Assembly: GCF_000237925.1 (NCBI RefSeq)
Contig: NC_031502.1
Location: 49,081,283 to 49,145,282, forward strand
DNA from: Schistosoma mansoni
Lineage: Eukaryota > Platyhelminthes > Trematoda > Strigeidida > Schistosomatidae
Direction: 5' to 3'
DNA: 64,000 nt
Under the pieces are notes generated by a model. The model ran no database searches. It saw nothing but the letters and a program-made list of their open reading frames with translations, and was not told the DNA's origin. The stretch's first letter is position 1; each line of letters opens with the position of its first letter. Of this stretch, positions 45,501 through 53,469 are shown in pieces. The translations under genes and the position numbers were made by a program.

Positions 45501-47124
45501 GATCATTTCAGTATATTATACAAAATTCAAAATGTTCAGATAGAAATTTCTTTACTTCGAATAATGTCGTCCGCATTTGTATGTTTATTCAGTTGTTGAA
45601 CCAGTTTATATAAATAATTCTATCACTTTTCAATTTTAATATAAGTTGATTATAAGTGTTTATAAAATGTTGTATTTTTTGGTAAAATAATAATTGTCCT
45701 GTAATTTCAAGTTAAATATTTTCTCAATAGTTGAGATCATGAGTCAATTGAAGCTAGACGACCATGGAAAACCTGGAAGCTCTGGACAGAGGGGATTGTG
45801 GATGTGCACTGCTGAGGAGTCGCACAATAGGACGAAACAGTTGTCCAGTGCTTCTAGGTTTTCCATGGTGATCTAGCCTCAATTGATTCATGATTTCAAC
45901 TATTGAAATTATTACAATATCCACAAAACCCCTTCTGATAATAAATATTTTCTGTTAATCTCTGATTCAGTGAAATTTCAAGGCATTCAAAAGAAATCAA
46001 TTGTCGATTCATTAAGTGACAATGGAAATCCATTATGATAAAATACAAAAACCATAGACATGACATTTCCAACCATTTAATTTTAATAGTTGAATTCATT
46101 AGTCAATATAAGTTAGACCATTATTGAAAACTTAGAAGTATTAGACGATCGTTTTGTCCTAATTGTATTTATTTATTTATTTAGACACATAAATATTGGT
46201 ACAATGAGGCACCAGATATATATGCGCCGCACAAATCTCATTTGATTTGTGTGAGGGCTGTGATACTGCCCAGCTACCCAAAGTGAAGCAGGTGGTTTTC
46301 TTAGAACGCCACATCCGGAGCCTTTGACCTAAAGGTCTGATCTAAAAGGCAGTGGAGCATCGTGAGGAGATGCAGTCCCATGGTAGCCGGTGACCAACGA
46401 TTGATTGATACGCCATTTGTTCCTTCAGGATACTGGAGCCCATGTGCCACAGTGGTTTGGAATCAGGGTTTTCCAGCTCCCCTAAGTGGACTTTCCGTGT
46501 CCACCAACCCGGTCAAAGTGTCGGACATTCGCTTTTCGTCCTCTCACTTTCGTAAACAACACCCCCACCACGAGAAGGCAGTGAGTAGGACTTCCCTGGC
46601 AGAGGCTATATATTCGCGTGGCCATGTGAGAGCATTTGGAGAGGGAGAGCGGACTCTCCCCACTCTCAACCGTACCAGGACATTTGGAGAACTCTTCAAC
46701 AATGTTTATCCACGATCTTGCATATAACCCATTAAAATAAAGAATAAACATAATTTACATTCAACAAAATAAATGAAAGAATATCAATTTTTTATCTAAC
46801 TTTTACCATTGAATAATTCAATGAATATCTTTTCATACAATTTACTGTATTATTATGTTCATTGTATGTAAAATTCATAAAGTTTAAACATCTAAAAAAG
46901 GGAATAAGTTTAGTTATGTTTTTTTTAAATAATAAATATACTTACTGTTTAAATTGATGAAAACTTTCAAATTTTTGCGGGAAATTTAATAATTGTATCA
47001 TGTTATTACTATTATTATTATTATTATTCATATAATCAATTGAATGATAATTGAATATTGATAAAGTTATAAAATAATATCCAATAAAGTAAATTATAAT
47101 TATAATGAATGGTTTATATTTCAT
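36327..47124 (-). CDS. Alpha-1,3-fucosyltransferase-like enzyme (GT10 family), multi-exon gene
   Basis: Four phase-compatible exons (41618-41382, 40843-40625, 38611-38469, 36654-36327) encode a GT10 catalytic region. In order they show FEGCPVSICQFIEDRSDW, LLKRPHNQAWIGFSYESP, YRLDATIQTPYGYYIPKNP and the donor-binding core FYLSFENNICKDYITEKFF, followed by NMVPIVMGGSREEYTRIAPP and HSFIHVD. The family transfers fucose from GDP-fucose to GlcNAc in the Golgi and makes Lewis X-type glycans, which are abundant in schistosomes. A type II membrane anchor is expected; exon 47124-46946 (MKYKPF plus a hydrophobic run) fits, but its phase (2) needs one more exon before 41618. Minus-strand AATAAA signals lie at 36284-36289 and 36204-36209. 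Function is inferred from family motifs; linkage specificity is not decidable. Confidence 0.85.
38103..38116 (+). repeat. (AT)n microsatellite
   Basis: Seven AT units next to the LINE 5' fragment. Confidence 0.85.
38110..38245 (+). mobile_element. 5'-region fragment of a schistosome LINE
   Basis: GC-richer stretch encoding TPPGAHLGLLPVLIPDKRGG plus GLGMGLATPSRRK, which I recall from the 5' part of schistosome RTE-type LINEs. It abuts a (TA)n tract. It lies between fucosyltransferase exons C and D. Confidence 0.45.
38469..38611 (-). CDS. Fucosyltransferase catalytic exon C (GDP-fucose core)
   Basis: Phase 0 in, phase 2 out, acceptor TTTTAG|GTT, donor ATT|GTAAGT. It encodes VDMYGGCGGSYCSDC and KQYKFYLSFENNICKDYITEK; the FxLxFENxxxxDYxTEK motif is the most diagnostic part of the family. 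Confidence 0.92.
39511..39551 (+). repeat. (ATT)n microsatellite
   Basis: About fourteen ATT units in a fucosyltransferase intron. Confidence 0.95.
39770..40095 (-). mobile_element. SINE family B (near-identical to the 34.8-kb copy), 5' truncated
   Basis: Same diagnostic variants as 34842-35205; diverges after CCACTGGTCA. It lies in the intron between fucosyltransferase exons B and C. Confidence 0.85.
40625..40843 (-). CDS. Fucosyltransferase catalytic exon B
   Basis: 73 codons, acceptor ACTTAG|ATA, donor AAA|GTAAG. It encodes INFTESYRLDATIQTPYGYY, then KNKSKLIAWLVSNCFSQSPR and MLYAKVLSRYIK, the typical F-T-x-x-Y-R-x-D...AWLVSNC signature of GT10 enzymes. Confidence 0.9.
40981..41160 (+). 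mobile_element. SINE family B
   Basis: GGTCCTGGGTTCGAATCCCG is a near-perfect B box; the body and the tail AACTGACTCATGAACTCAAC follow. Preceded by (TA)n. Lies between fucosyltransferase exons A and B. Confidence 0.8.
41382..41618 (-). CDS. Fucosyltransferase catalytic exon A
   Basis: 79 codons, acceptor TTTTAG|ACG, donor AAA|GTAAGT. Motifs: FEGCPVSICQFIEDRSDW, ADLLLITDGLHPLLKRP, NQAWIGFSYESP, LKDK. This is the N-terminal Rossmann-like part of GT10 enzymes. Confidence 0.88.
41720..41820 (+). repeat. Third, shorter copy of the coding-like repeat
   Basis: Encodes LEVCADDVVQKNNQ and SSSNNEISTKSSI-like residues with small indels relative to the 20-kb copies. Lies in the fucosyltransferase first intron. 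Confidence 0.45.
42182..42390. mobile_element. Fold-back SINE family B
   Basis: A minus copy up to ACCTACCTGTC joins directly to an inverted 3' end GACTCATGATTTCAACTATG ending CTCCACAAAACACCTTCTGA. Confidence 0.75.
42391..44159. other. Fucosyltransferase intron, no recognised exon
   Basis: AT-rich. The missing stem exon (phase 2 in, phase 0 out) should lie between 41619 and 46945, but I could not pick it out. Confidence 0.4.
44160..44575 (+). mobile_element. Penelope-like element fragment (post-RT linker region)
   Basis: A 120-codon open frame from 44200 with SYPQKFIKKYIKLKENKTE, FKGDDVTSIFSRMLNA and LILYKIPYSMIQPKIDKHTF. These motifs follow the RT domain in schistosome Penelope-like elements. 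Its beginning (YPQKFIKKY) matches the point where the 52-53-kb copy stops (YPENFIEKY). No GIY-YIG core is visible. Family assignment is from memory of the motif order. Confidence 0.6.
45275..45357 (-). mobile_element. 83-bp Sm-alpha 3' end insertion consisting of a hammerhead unit, with 13-bp TSD
   Basis: Flanked by perfect 13-bp duplications ATGTGTATGAAAT (45262-45274 and 45358-45370). The insert holds only the hammerhead and the conserved SINE 3' end (CATCTTTGCTT). The tRNA-like head is absent, so it is a short 5'-truncated retroposition. Confidence 0.85.
45305..45349 (-). ncRNA. Intact schistosome hammerhead ribozyme
   Basis: Minus strand: stem I ATCCAG/CTGGAT (6 bp), core CTGACGA, stem II GTCC/GGAC, GAAA, short stem III ACG/CGT, cleavage triplet GTC. 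All invariant core bases are present. Predicted self-cleavage falls between 45311 and 45310. The fold is the known schistosome satellite/SINE hammerhead. Confidence 0.88.
45727..45940. mobile_element. Fold-back SINE family B
   Basis: The minus half ends GAAGCTCTGGACAG. The + half carries GTGGATGTGCACTGCTGAGG and ends TCCACAAAACCCCTTCTGAT. Outer ends are inverse. Confidence 0.75.
46085..46165 (-). mobile_element. SINE family B fragment
   Basis: TAGTTGAATTCATTAGTCAA through GACGATCGTTTTGTCCTAA, truncated by the adjoining (AAAT)n-tailed element. Confidence 0.65.
46166..46735 (-). mobile_element. 3' end of an unclassified retroelement with (AAAT)n tail
   Basis: On the minus strand the sequence ends in GTCTAAATAAATAAATA, i.e. 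a (TAAA)n tail. The body is GC-richer and includes TGGTAGCCGGTGACCAACG. The terminal about 110 bp recurs at 1152-1290 in the same orientation. No RT motif is present. It truncates a SINE at 46165. Confidence 0.55.
46946..47124 (-). CDS. Probable first exon of the fucosyltransferase (signal anchor)
   Basis: ATG at 47124-47122, then a short basic tail and a hydrophobic run (FIIIIIYFIGYYFITLSIF) of about 19 residues, then an Asn-rich stem. Donor AAACA|GTAAGT leaves phase 2, which does not fit the next recognised exon (phase 0), so a stem exon is missing. The topology is right for a Golgi type II enzyme. Linkage to the downstream exons is inferred from strand, position and topology. Confidence 0.5.
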
Positions 47125-47301
47125 ATATCCATGTTTTACAAATCGATAAATATTATAAATTTATTCCCACATATTTGAAAACTGATAGGTGGATAATTAG
47201 TTGTTTCACTTTAGTTTGACTTGTAGATAGTCTGTTAGATGTCAGATGAGTGAGATATTCTCTTGTCCACTTGTTGTTGGATTGTGTCGGGTTTTGGTGT
47301 G

Positions 47302-47303
<2 letters not shown>

Positions 47304-47343
<40 letters not shown>
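47304..47343 (+). repeat. (AT)n microsatellite
   Basis: About twenty AT units about 180 bp upstream of the putative fucosyltransferase start codon. Confidence 0.95.
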
Positions 47344-47346
<3 letters not shown>

Positions 47347-48184
47347 AGTTCTTGTCAGGCTAATCACATGTTCTTGATCTGAGTTATGTGTTGAAGCTTT
47401 ATAGAATAGACACTAGGAGGGAATCTAGTGTCGATATTCGTCTAAGGTAAATTAACGTTTCATTCGTGGATACAAGAAAATGGATCGTTCTTTCATCAAG
47501 TGAAAATAAATGTCCTATCTCCTACAAAATATAAAATCATCAAAGATAAGGATTCAAGATTTTGTTATCTATTTGTATTCATCTCAATTTAGGGGAAAAC
47601 TTTAGTCCTATGAAATACATCTTATTAAAATAAATCTTATAGTCTCAAAATATGTAGAACTTTTTTCTTGTGAATATTGGCTAAATTTTGAATAAATAGT
47701 ATAGGTGAATAACCATAGATATAGTATATAAGAACTTTCGTCTAAATTAGAGTGAATAGTTTCACAGTATTTGGGCGCTGAGTTAATGTAAGACATTAAA
47801 TAAGTAGAATATATTTGTAAAATCTCAGCGAATGAATTGGAAGTAAATTCAACGTTTCGCCTAGCAATCTGGTCCAAGCTTTTTCAAGGAAATATATTAT
47901 TCTTATTTAATGTCATAGATATAGTATGTTGTTGTTAAATCTTCATAGCTTAAATCATGATAATACCCATGTTATGCTTTGAAACCAGTCTTTAATGTTT
48001 TAAATATACTAATATAAGTCAAGTCAAAATTTCGCAACTTGCCAGTTATATATCCATATATCAACTACTTACAACTAAATATGTATTCGAAATTTATATT
48101 GAGGTAAGATATAATGTGAAACATTTGACATAGGTAGGTGAAAATAATTCGAATGATAAAGGTTATCAATAATAACTATATATA

Positions 48185-48371
48185 TATGTGTGTGCAATAA
48201 CAGGTCAAAGGTCATTTGGTGCTGAAATCAAAAAGCACTGAGGGGTGGGTGATGTAATAATTGAGTGAAGTTCAGAGACAGATAAGATAATAAATTGCGA
48301 GATAATTTTAGAGGTAATGAAGGGTTTGATTATAACACCAAAATGACCTCCGACCTGTTCTTGCATACATA
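48185..48371. repeat. Compact fold-back (36-bp imperfect inverted repeat) with DR1 motifs in both arms
   Basis: Arms 48185-48221 and 48336-48371 are inverted copies (about 90 percent identical by eye, small indels) around a 114-nt spacer. The left arm carries AGGTCAAAGGTCA (48202-48214), a perfect DR1 nuclear-receptor element. The right arm carries the inverted imperfect form. It may be a MITE next to TA-rich sequence. Confidence 0.6.
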
Positions 48372-48538
48372 ACTACGAATAACATTAGGATCACTTCAAT
48401 TTTTTTTTAATAATTTTTTTTTGTCCCCCTTAATCAAAAAATTTTCATCCCATTTTCCAATTTTTTTCAATCCCTTTCGTCCAATGAAATTCCTAGTTGT
48501 AAATGCGTTGTAATTGGTTATGTAATTCTTGAAATTCG

Positions 48539-48546
48539 TATAAAAG
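48539..48546 (+). promoter_or_regulatory. TATA box (TATAAAAG) with CCAAT-like boxes upstream
   Basis: TATAAAAG at 48539-48546, CCAAT at 48481-48485 and an inverted CCAAT (ATTGG) near 48513. The layout suits a Pol II core promoter for the 269-aa frame about 140 bp downstream. Two in-frame ATGs at 48557 and 48584 open only a short frame ending before 48660. Confidence 0.5.
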
Positions 48547-48687
48547 CTCTGTACTTATGGATATAGATAATTTTCTTCACAATATGGACGTCAGTAACGT
48601 GCAAATTAGAGGCTCTGTTGTTCCTCACGTAGTCACAGTCTTATGCTAACAAGAAATGTGGAAAGGTAAATCGAAATATGCTTTACA

Positions 48688-49497
48688 ATGTATTGTAGCT
48701 TCCAACGGTATGTGTCATTTATCGAAGCAGCAGACGGGAATTTCTATCAATATTTGAGAGATCAGTTATTGTCCAAAAAGCACAAGTGGTCGAACGCTTT
48801 TAGACCAGCTGCAATGCTTCTAGATCAAAGCAATACAAATTTCGTTGAGACGACCCATCGAATTTTAAAGTTGCATAAGCTGAACAGAAAAACACCCGTG
48901 TTCAGATCGATATTTAGTGTTCTGCTTCGCACTGGATATTGGATAGAAGCTAGAGTTCAAAAGTACTCCACTGAATGCCGTAGCAGGGCTGTGCTGGGTC
49001 GCGAGCCTCAACTACGTCGTCTTCAGGAAACACTTACACCTGCTGCATGTAAACTGCTTAAGCGGCACATGCGCATTCCTGTTACTGACTACGTATTGTC
49101 GGGGGAGTTTTTCACGGCTGTCCTTAACTATTCTCATCAGTTGCTTAACGATGGAATACCTACTACCATCACAATGCCCGTCGTCCGAAATACCACAGGC
49201 ACCAACCGTCAACAGAACGTAGATTTGGATGCTACCTTAAATGATGACGAGATGGAAGTAATATCTATGAACTCAGAAGAGTTCACGGACCGAGACAATG
49301 AAGAAGACGAACGTGCGCACAATGACCGACTGTGTGATATTTGCCATCTATGTCAGCCGCCCAGTGAACTAGGTGATGGAAGTGCTTGGATTTTTTGTCC
49401 ATGCAACGCTATGTTTCATTCGTTCTGTGCATACGACCCAACAGAAGTATCACCTGGGTTCAACTGTCCCATGTGCGGCGCTGTCACGGACTCATAG
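48688..49497 (+). CDS. 269-aa protein with RING-like C terminus, possibly MULE-transposase derived, with histone-type 3' end
   Basis: A long open frame with clearly higher GC than its surroundings. Residues about 35-65 ([20 protein letters not shown], then VETTHRILK) resemble the segment after the catalytic core of MULE-type transposases (tnNxVExxHxxLK). Near residues 185-215 is an acidic stretch. The last 56 residues hold C216, C219, C222, C237, C239, H244, C247, C260 and C263, in a C-x2-C ... C-x-C-x4-H-x2-C ... C-x2-C RING/PHD-like layout. No DDE catalytic core is visible, so it is a fragment or a domesticated C-terminal half. The true start is uncertain: the frame is open from about 48670, and a 33-nt GT-AG stretch at 48666-48698 could be a micro-intron. 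Downstream sits a histone-type stem-loop. The MULE link is inference; the zinc-binding layout is directly seen. Confidence 0.6.
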   Translation: MYCSFQRYVSFIEAADGNFYQYLRDQLLSKKHKWSNAFRPAAMLLDQSNTNFVETTHRILKLHKLNRKTPVFRSIFSVLLRTGYWIEARVQKYSTECRSRAVLGREPQLRRLQETLTPAACKLLKRHMRIPVTDYVLSGEFFTAVLNYSHQLLNDGIPTTITMPVVRNTTGTNRQQNVDLDATLNDDEMEVISMNSEEFTDRDNEEDERAHNDRLCDICHLCQPPSELGDGSAWIFCPCNAMFHSFCAYDPTEVSPGFNCPMCGAVTDS

Positions 49498-49544
49498 TGG
49501 AGTCATCGATCAGGACCGAAGGAGCTGTGTAGAGACCGAGTAAA

Positions 49545-49565
49545 GGCCCTTTTCAGGGCCACCCA
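49545..49565 (+). terminator. Histone-mRNA-type 3' stem-loop
   Basis: AAA then GGCCCT-TTTC-AGGGCC then ACCCA: a 6-bp stem, a UUUC tetraloop and both flanks agree with the metazoan replication-dependent histone stem-loop bound by SLBP. It begins 47 nt after the stop codon of the 269-aa frame, a normal distance for histone genes. No histone coding sequence was seen in the window. Confidence 0.85.
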
Positions 49566-49687
49566 CAATTTGATTTAAATTTTGTTTGAATTTCTTGTTT
49601 CCATTTTAAGGAGGAGTCATGAAACCATCAATAATTCATTTCACATTCATATGATTTGGTTACTAGGTACAGTAGAGAAATGTAGTA

Positions 49688-50212
49688 AGATCAGTTCACT
49701 AGTACAACAAGATCTTTTCTATTGCTAAGGTCAAGTGAACAGACACTGATCGGTCATCACAATTCCATAGTAATTAAGCTGTAGATTAATAATTATCATC
49801 GCTCACTTTATTACCATGCCAACAGCTTTCCAGGTTTTTCAAATTTACGGTTTCAGTGAACGATTCCGTACAGAAAACAACGTCATATAATGAACATTAA
49901 TCTGTCGAACAAAAGTTTATGCAAAGGTGTGTACGATCATTCCAATCTCTTTTCACTTAGCTAAGGTAGACGATTGTACTGAGATCAGTTCATTAGTACA
50001 ACAAGATAATTTGTATTGCTAAGGTCAAGTGAACATACACTGATCATTCATCACAATTCCATAGTAATGAAGATGTAAAATCACTTTTTCTAGATTAATA
50101 ATAATAAAGTGATTATCGATCACTTTATAATTTTGTCAACAGCTTTTAAGGTTTTTCAAATTTAAGGTTTCAGTAAACGATTCCGTACAGAAAACAACGT
50201 CATATAATGAAG
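49688..50212 (+). repeat. Tandem duplication of a ~210-230-bp unit
   Basis: Units 49688-49893 and 49982-50212 share GATCAGTTCA, TAGTACAACAAGAT, CTAAGGTCAAGTGAAC and CCGTACAGAAAACAACGTCA in order. The second unit has an extra AATAATAATAAAGTGATTAT insertion. They lie just 3' of the stem-loop gene. Confidence 0.75.
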
Positions 50213-50232
50213 ACTTACATATCTAACAAGTC

Positions 50233-50294
50233 ATTAATAATAATCATAATAATAATAATCATAATAATAATAATAATAGTTATAATAATAATAA
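50233..50294 (+). repeat. (AAT)n-rich microsatellite
   Basis: Interrupted AAT/ATC units. Confidence 0.9.
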
Positions 50295-50399
50295 TGGAAC
50301 ATACGAAATGTAATAATAATGTTTCATATGAGATTTATCACTACATAGCAAAAATTCGATACAGTGATGAATGTCATTTAGACATTTGATAAATAAATG

Positions 50400-51879
50400 T
50401 ACAGTTTAACTTAACAGATTGAAATACGATATTCTAAATACATAATGGTTACTTGATACAATTGACCTTATTCCACATTAAGTCATATCATTGAAATAGA
50501 AATTTATTTCACTAGACATAGGCTTGTTCATTGACACTTCATTCAACCTATATTACACATATGCTTGTCAAAGAAGGTTATTTTTTCAACATTCAGCGAT
50601 TTACTGTTTGACAGTTTAAGAGTAATTATTATGTCTTTGTGACGGAAAATGTACATAGTTTTTCATTGTTCGTCCAGTATGTTTAACAAAGGAAACTGTT
50701 GGATTTGGAAATATAATTTCAGTCTTTCTAATTAATTAACGTTTACAATGTTATTTACTAATGAAAATAAAAAATTCAGATCATTAATTTGAAAGGCTGT
50801 GCACTTAAAAAACATTGGCTGTTAACATCACCTGCCAAAAAATATTATGCCCACCTCACAAATACAATTACCGTATTACATGACTGAGTACACTAACATG
50901 TCTTTTCGGTGATCATTAATAAGTGATCAACTACAAATAATCTACAGGTCAGCATATTTTATGCTTTGAATGGATTTACAAAAAATCTTGATAACCTTGA
51001 TATTGCGTTCATTTTCGAAACCTTTTCATAGCTAAACTAATCAACTTTTTGGTATTAAGAATAACGGTTTGCAAAATAACTGAATTATAAAGATTATTTG
51101 CTTTTTTCTCAGACATTATTACTAATTTCAGACAGCGTAAAAGTTGCTTCATTTACCCATCTTTTACGGTTAGCGTGACTTCGGCATGACCCATTCACTT
51201 TCTCTTTATCATGATTTATTCATATACTTACACGAATATAACGTTTATTAAATGAGCGAACTATGTGTTAAATTAACTTATGGGAATACTTAAACCAAAA
51301 TGTGTTCACTAATTGTGTATTAAACATTTGACTACCTTTTTTGAAATTCAATAATCACCATTATCAATTATTAATAACAACTGTAAGTTTTTTCAAAAAT
51401 TAACTTTCAATGATCTACACATTATTATTACTACTCTTGCCACGACGATAACAGATAACTTTAGTTGCATTTGTACTTCATAAAAAGAAATTACATTCAC
51501 TAACAGGAGTATAGCAGGGTAATGAAAAGGATTTGTTTTTGTTTTTTTCGAAGTTAAAATTTTTTACAAAACTCAGATGGAACAATGCGAAAATAGTTCA
51601 TTATTGTAAATAATAATCGAATGGAAAAATGTCAATTCTTACATCCAATAAAAGCACTTTATTCTAGTTCGATTTGAACGAATCAAATTGCAAAACTGCA
51701 CCATTTACAGCCAATTAAAAAATTATTACAGGTGACAAAATGTTTGTTCATTTGCACTTGAGCACACACTTTCAAAAACAAATTCACCAATCACCAATTG
51801 CTAAATTTTTTTCATATCCTTTAATTTCCAAAAGAAGGGGGGTAGGGGATTATACGTGCAGTGATTCTAATGTCAACCC
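50400..51879. other. No recognisable gene
   Basis: AT-rich spacer; a G-rich patch GAAGGGGGGTAGGGG lies near 51834. Nothing else seen. Confidence 0.4.
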
Positions 51880-53370
51880 ATAACTACAGTCATAAAATCT
51901 TGAAGATATTAACTAAAACACTTGTAAAAGAACAAAATCATGACATCTTTCCTACTGATCTAGAAATGTACATGCAGAATTTATCGAGTAAAAAGCAGTC
52001 GAATTGAAACGGAAGCACTATCCCTTGGATTTAAATTTCATATTCCGAAAAAATGTAACAGAATGGACACCGAAACGCAATTCAAGTATTTATATTAACA
52101 GTTATCAGACCTAAAACCCATAAATGACAAAAAAACAAAGTTGGTTTAAAATCAAAATTACTGGATATTACAAATCAGTATGTAACGACACCAGTCCCAC
52201 AATCTATGGTGTTGGCTAAATATCATCAGCAAGCATTGAGAAAACTTATGAAAAATGAAACAATATTTCTCCTTCGTCAAGATAAAGGTTTCAGTGTATT
52301 CATTCTAAACGGGGATGGATACATTAGCAAAGTAATGTTTGTTTTAAATAAATTCACGAGATTTATCATCGATAGTACTCAGAAAGACTTAACAGATGGT
52401 AATGAGAAGCATCTTTATAAAAGTTGAGAGAATTCCCGAAGAAAAACCTAATCGATAATCAAGTGTACAATGAACTCGAACCAAAAGGATCACAATTATT
52501 TTACTTATACGGCTTACCTGAGACACACAAACTGAACATCCCAATAAGACCAATATTAAATATGACCGAATCACCCTTCCATGAACTCACCCGCTAGCTG
52601 ACAAGGTGCTTGGAACCAATCTCTAAGAAACTAGCGCCTTATAGTCCGAAGGATAGTTTTGAATTTGTACAAAAGCTTGATAGCCTAAATGCTTCCAATA
52701 AATTCATGATCTGGCTTCATGTCTCATCACTATTTTTACAATGATTCCTTTGGAAGAAACAGCAGACATCATATGTAAATATCCTGAACTCCTGCCTTTA
52801 CCAAACTATGACTTCAAACATCTCTTGTCTCTGTTTGCCGAAACCATACGATTTTAATTTAACAATGTGTTATACCGCCAAATTGATGGAGTGGCCGTGA
52901 GTAGCCCACTGGGTTCAATTCTGGCCGATATGTTTATGGGAAACCTGGAACAGCGGAAGCTCAAGCACTCACTCGATGGAACTACACTCTACTGTAGATA
53001 TATTGATGAAACATTTCACGTCTGCAACAATCATAAGCAACCCATGAACCTACTCAATTTGTTTAATAAAGCACACAAGGATACAGATTTCCCCATAGAA
53101 CACGAAGTACTAGGTGAATTCCATTTCTTAGCTATTGGAATCAGACGAGCCTCAGACGGCACATAACAAAGACACATTCACCGCAAAAATACCTGGAGTG
53201 AACTTTATCTCAATTACAACACTTTATGTCCAATGAGTTACAAAAAAGGTATTGTACGAACACTTTTTGACCGCTCACGTAAAATTGGCTCAAAGGAATG
53301 CTTGGAAGGTGGAATTGCTCTCATTACAAATTGCCTACGTGAAAACATATCCAGAAAACTTCATAGAGAA

Positions 53371-53371
<1 letters not shown>
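51880..53371 (+). mobile_element. Penelope-like element, decayed reverse transcriptase
   Basis: Frames 52206-52427 and 52867-53166 plus broken segments give LLRQDKGFSVFILNGDGYIS, LYGLPETHKLNIPIRPILNM, QIDGVAVSSPLGSILADMFM and the catalytic-box relative YCRYIDETFHV. EHEVLGEFHFLAIGI and YEHFLTAHVKLAQRNAW follow. The LPKTHK- and GVAMGSPL-type motifs are hallmarks of Penelope-like RTs. Stops and frameshifts show decay. Homology runs into a (TA)n tract at 53372. Confidence 0.75.

Positions 53372-53411
<40 letters not shown>
53372..53411 (+). repeat. (TA)n microsatellite at the Penelope-like breakpoint
   Basis: About twenty TA units, then a short duplicated TACGATCATTTATA motif. Confidence 0.95.
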
Positions 53412-53412
<1 letters not shown>

Positions 53413-53469
53413 CGATCATTTATATATATATATTACGATCATTTATACTGATAAATGTAAGCAGGATTA

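Noticed and set aside
46362-46727. 121-codon plus-strand frame
   Set aside because: Lies inside an interspersed repeat whose tail shows it is on the minus strand; no domain recognised.
48688-49497. Histone gene, because of the 3' stem-loop
   Set aside because: The protein has no histone fold; it is acidic in the middle with a Cys/His-rich C terminus.
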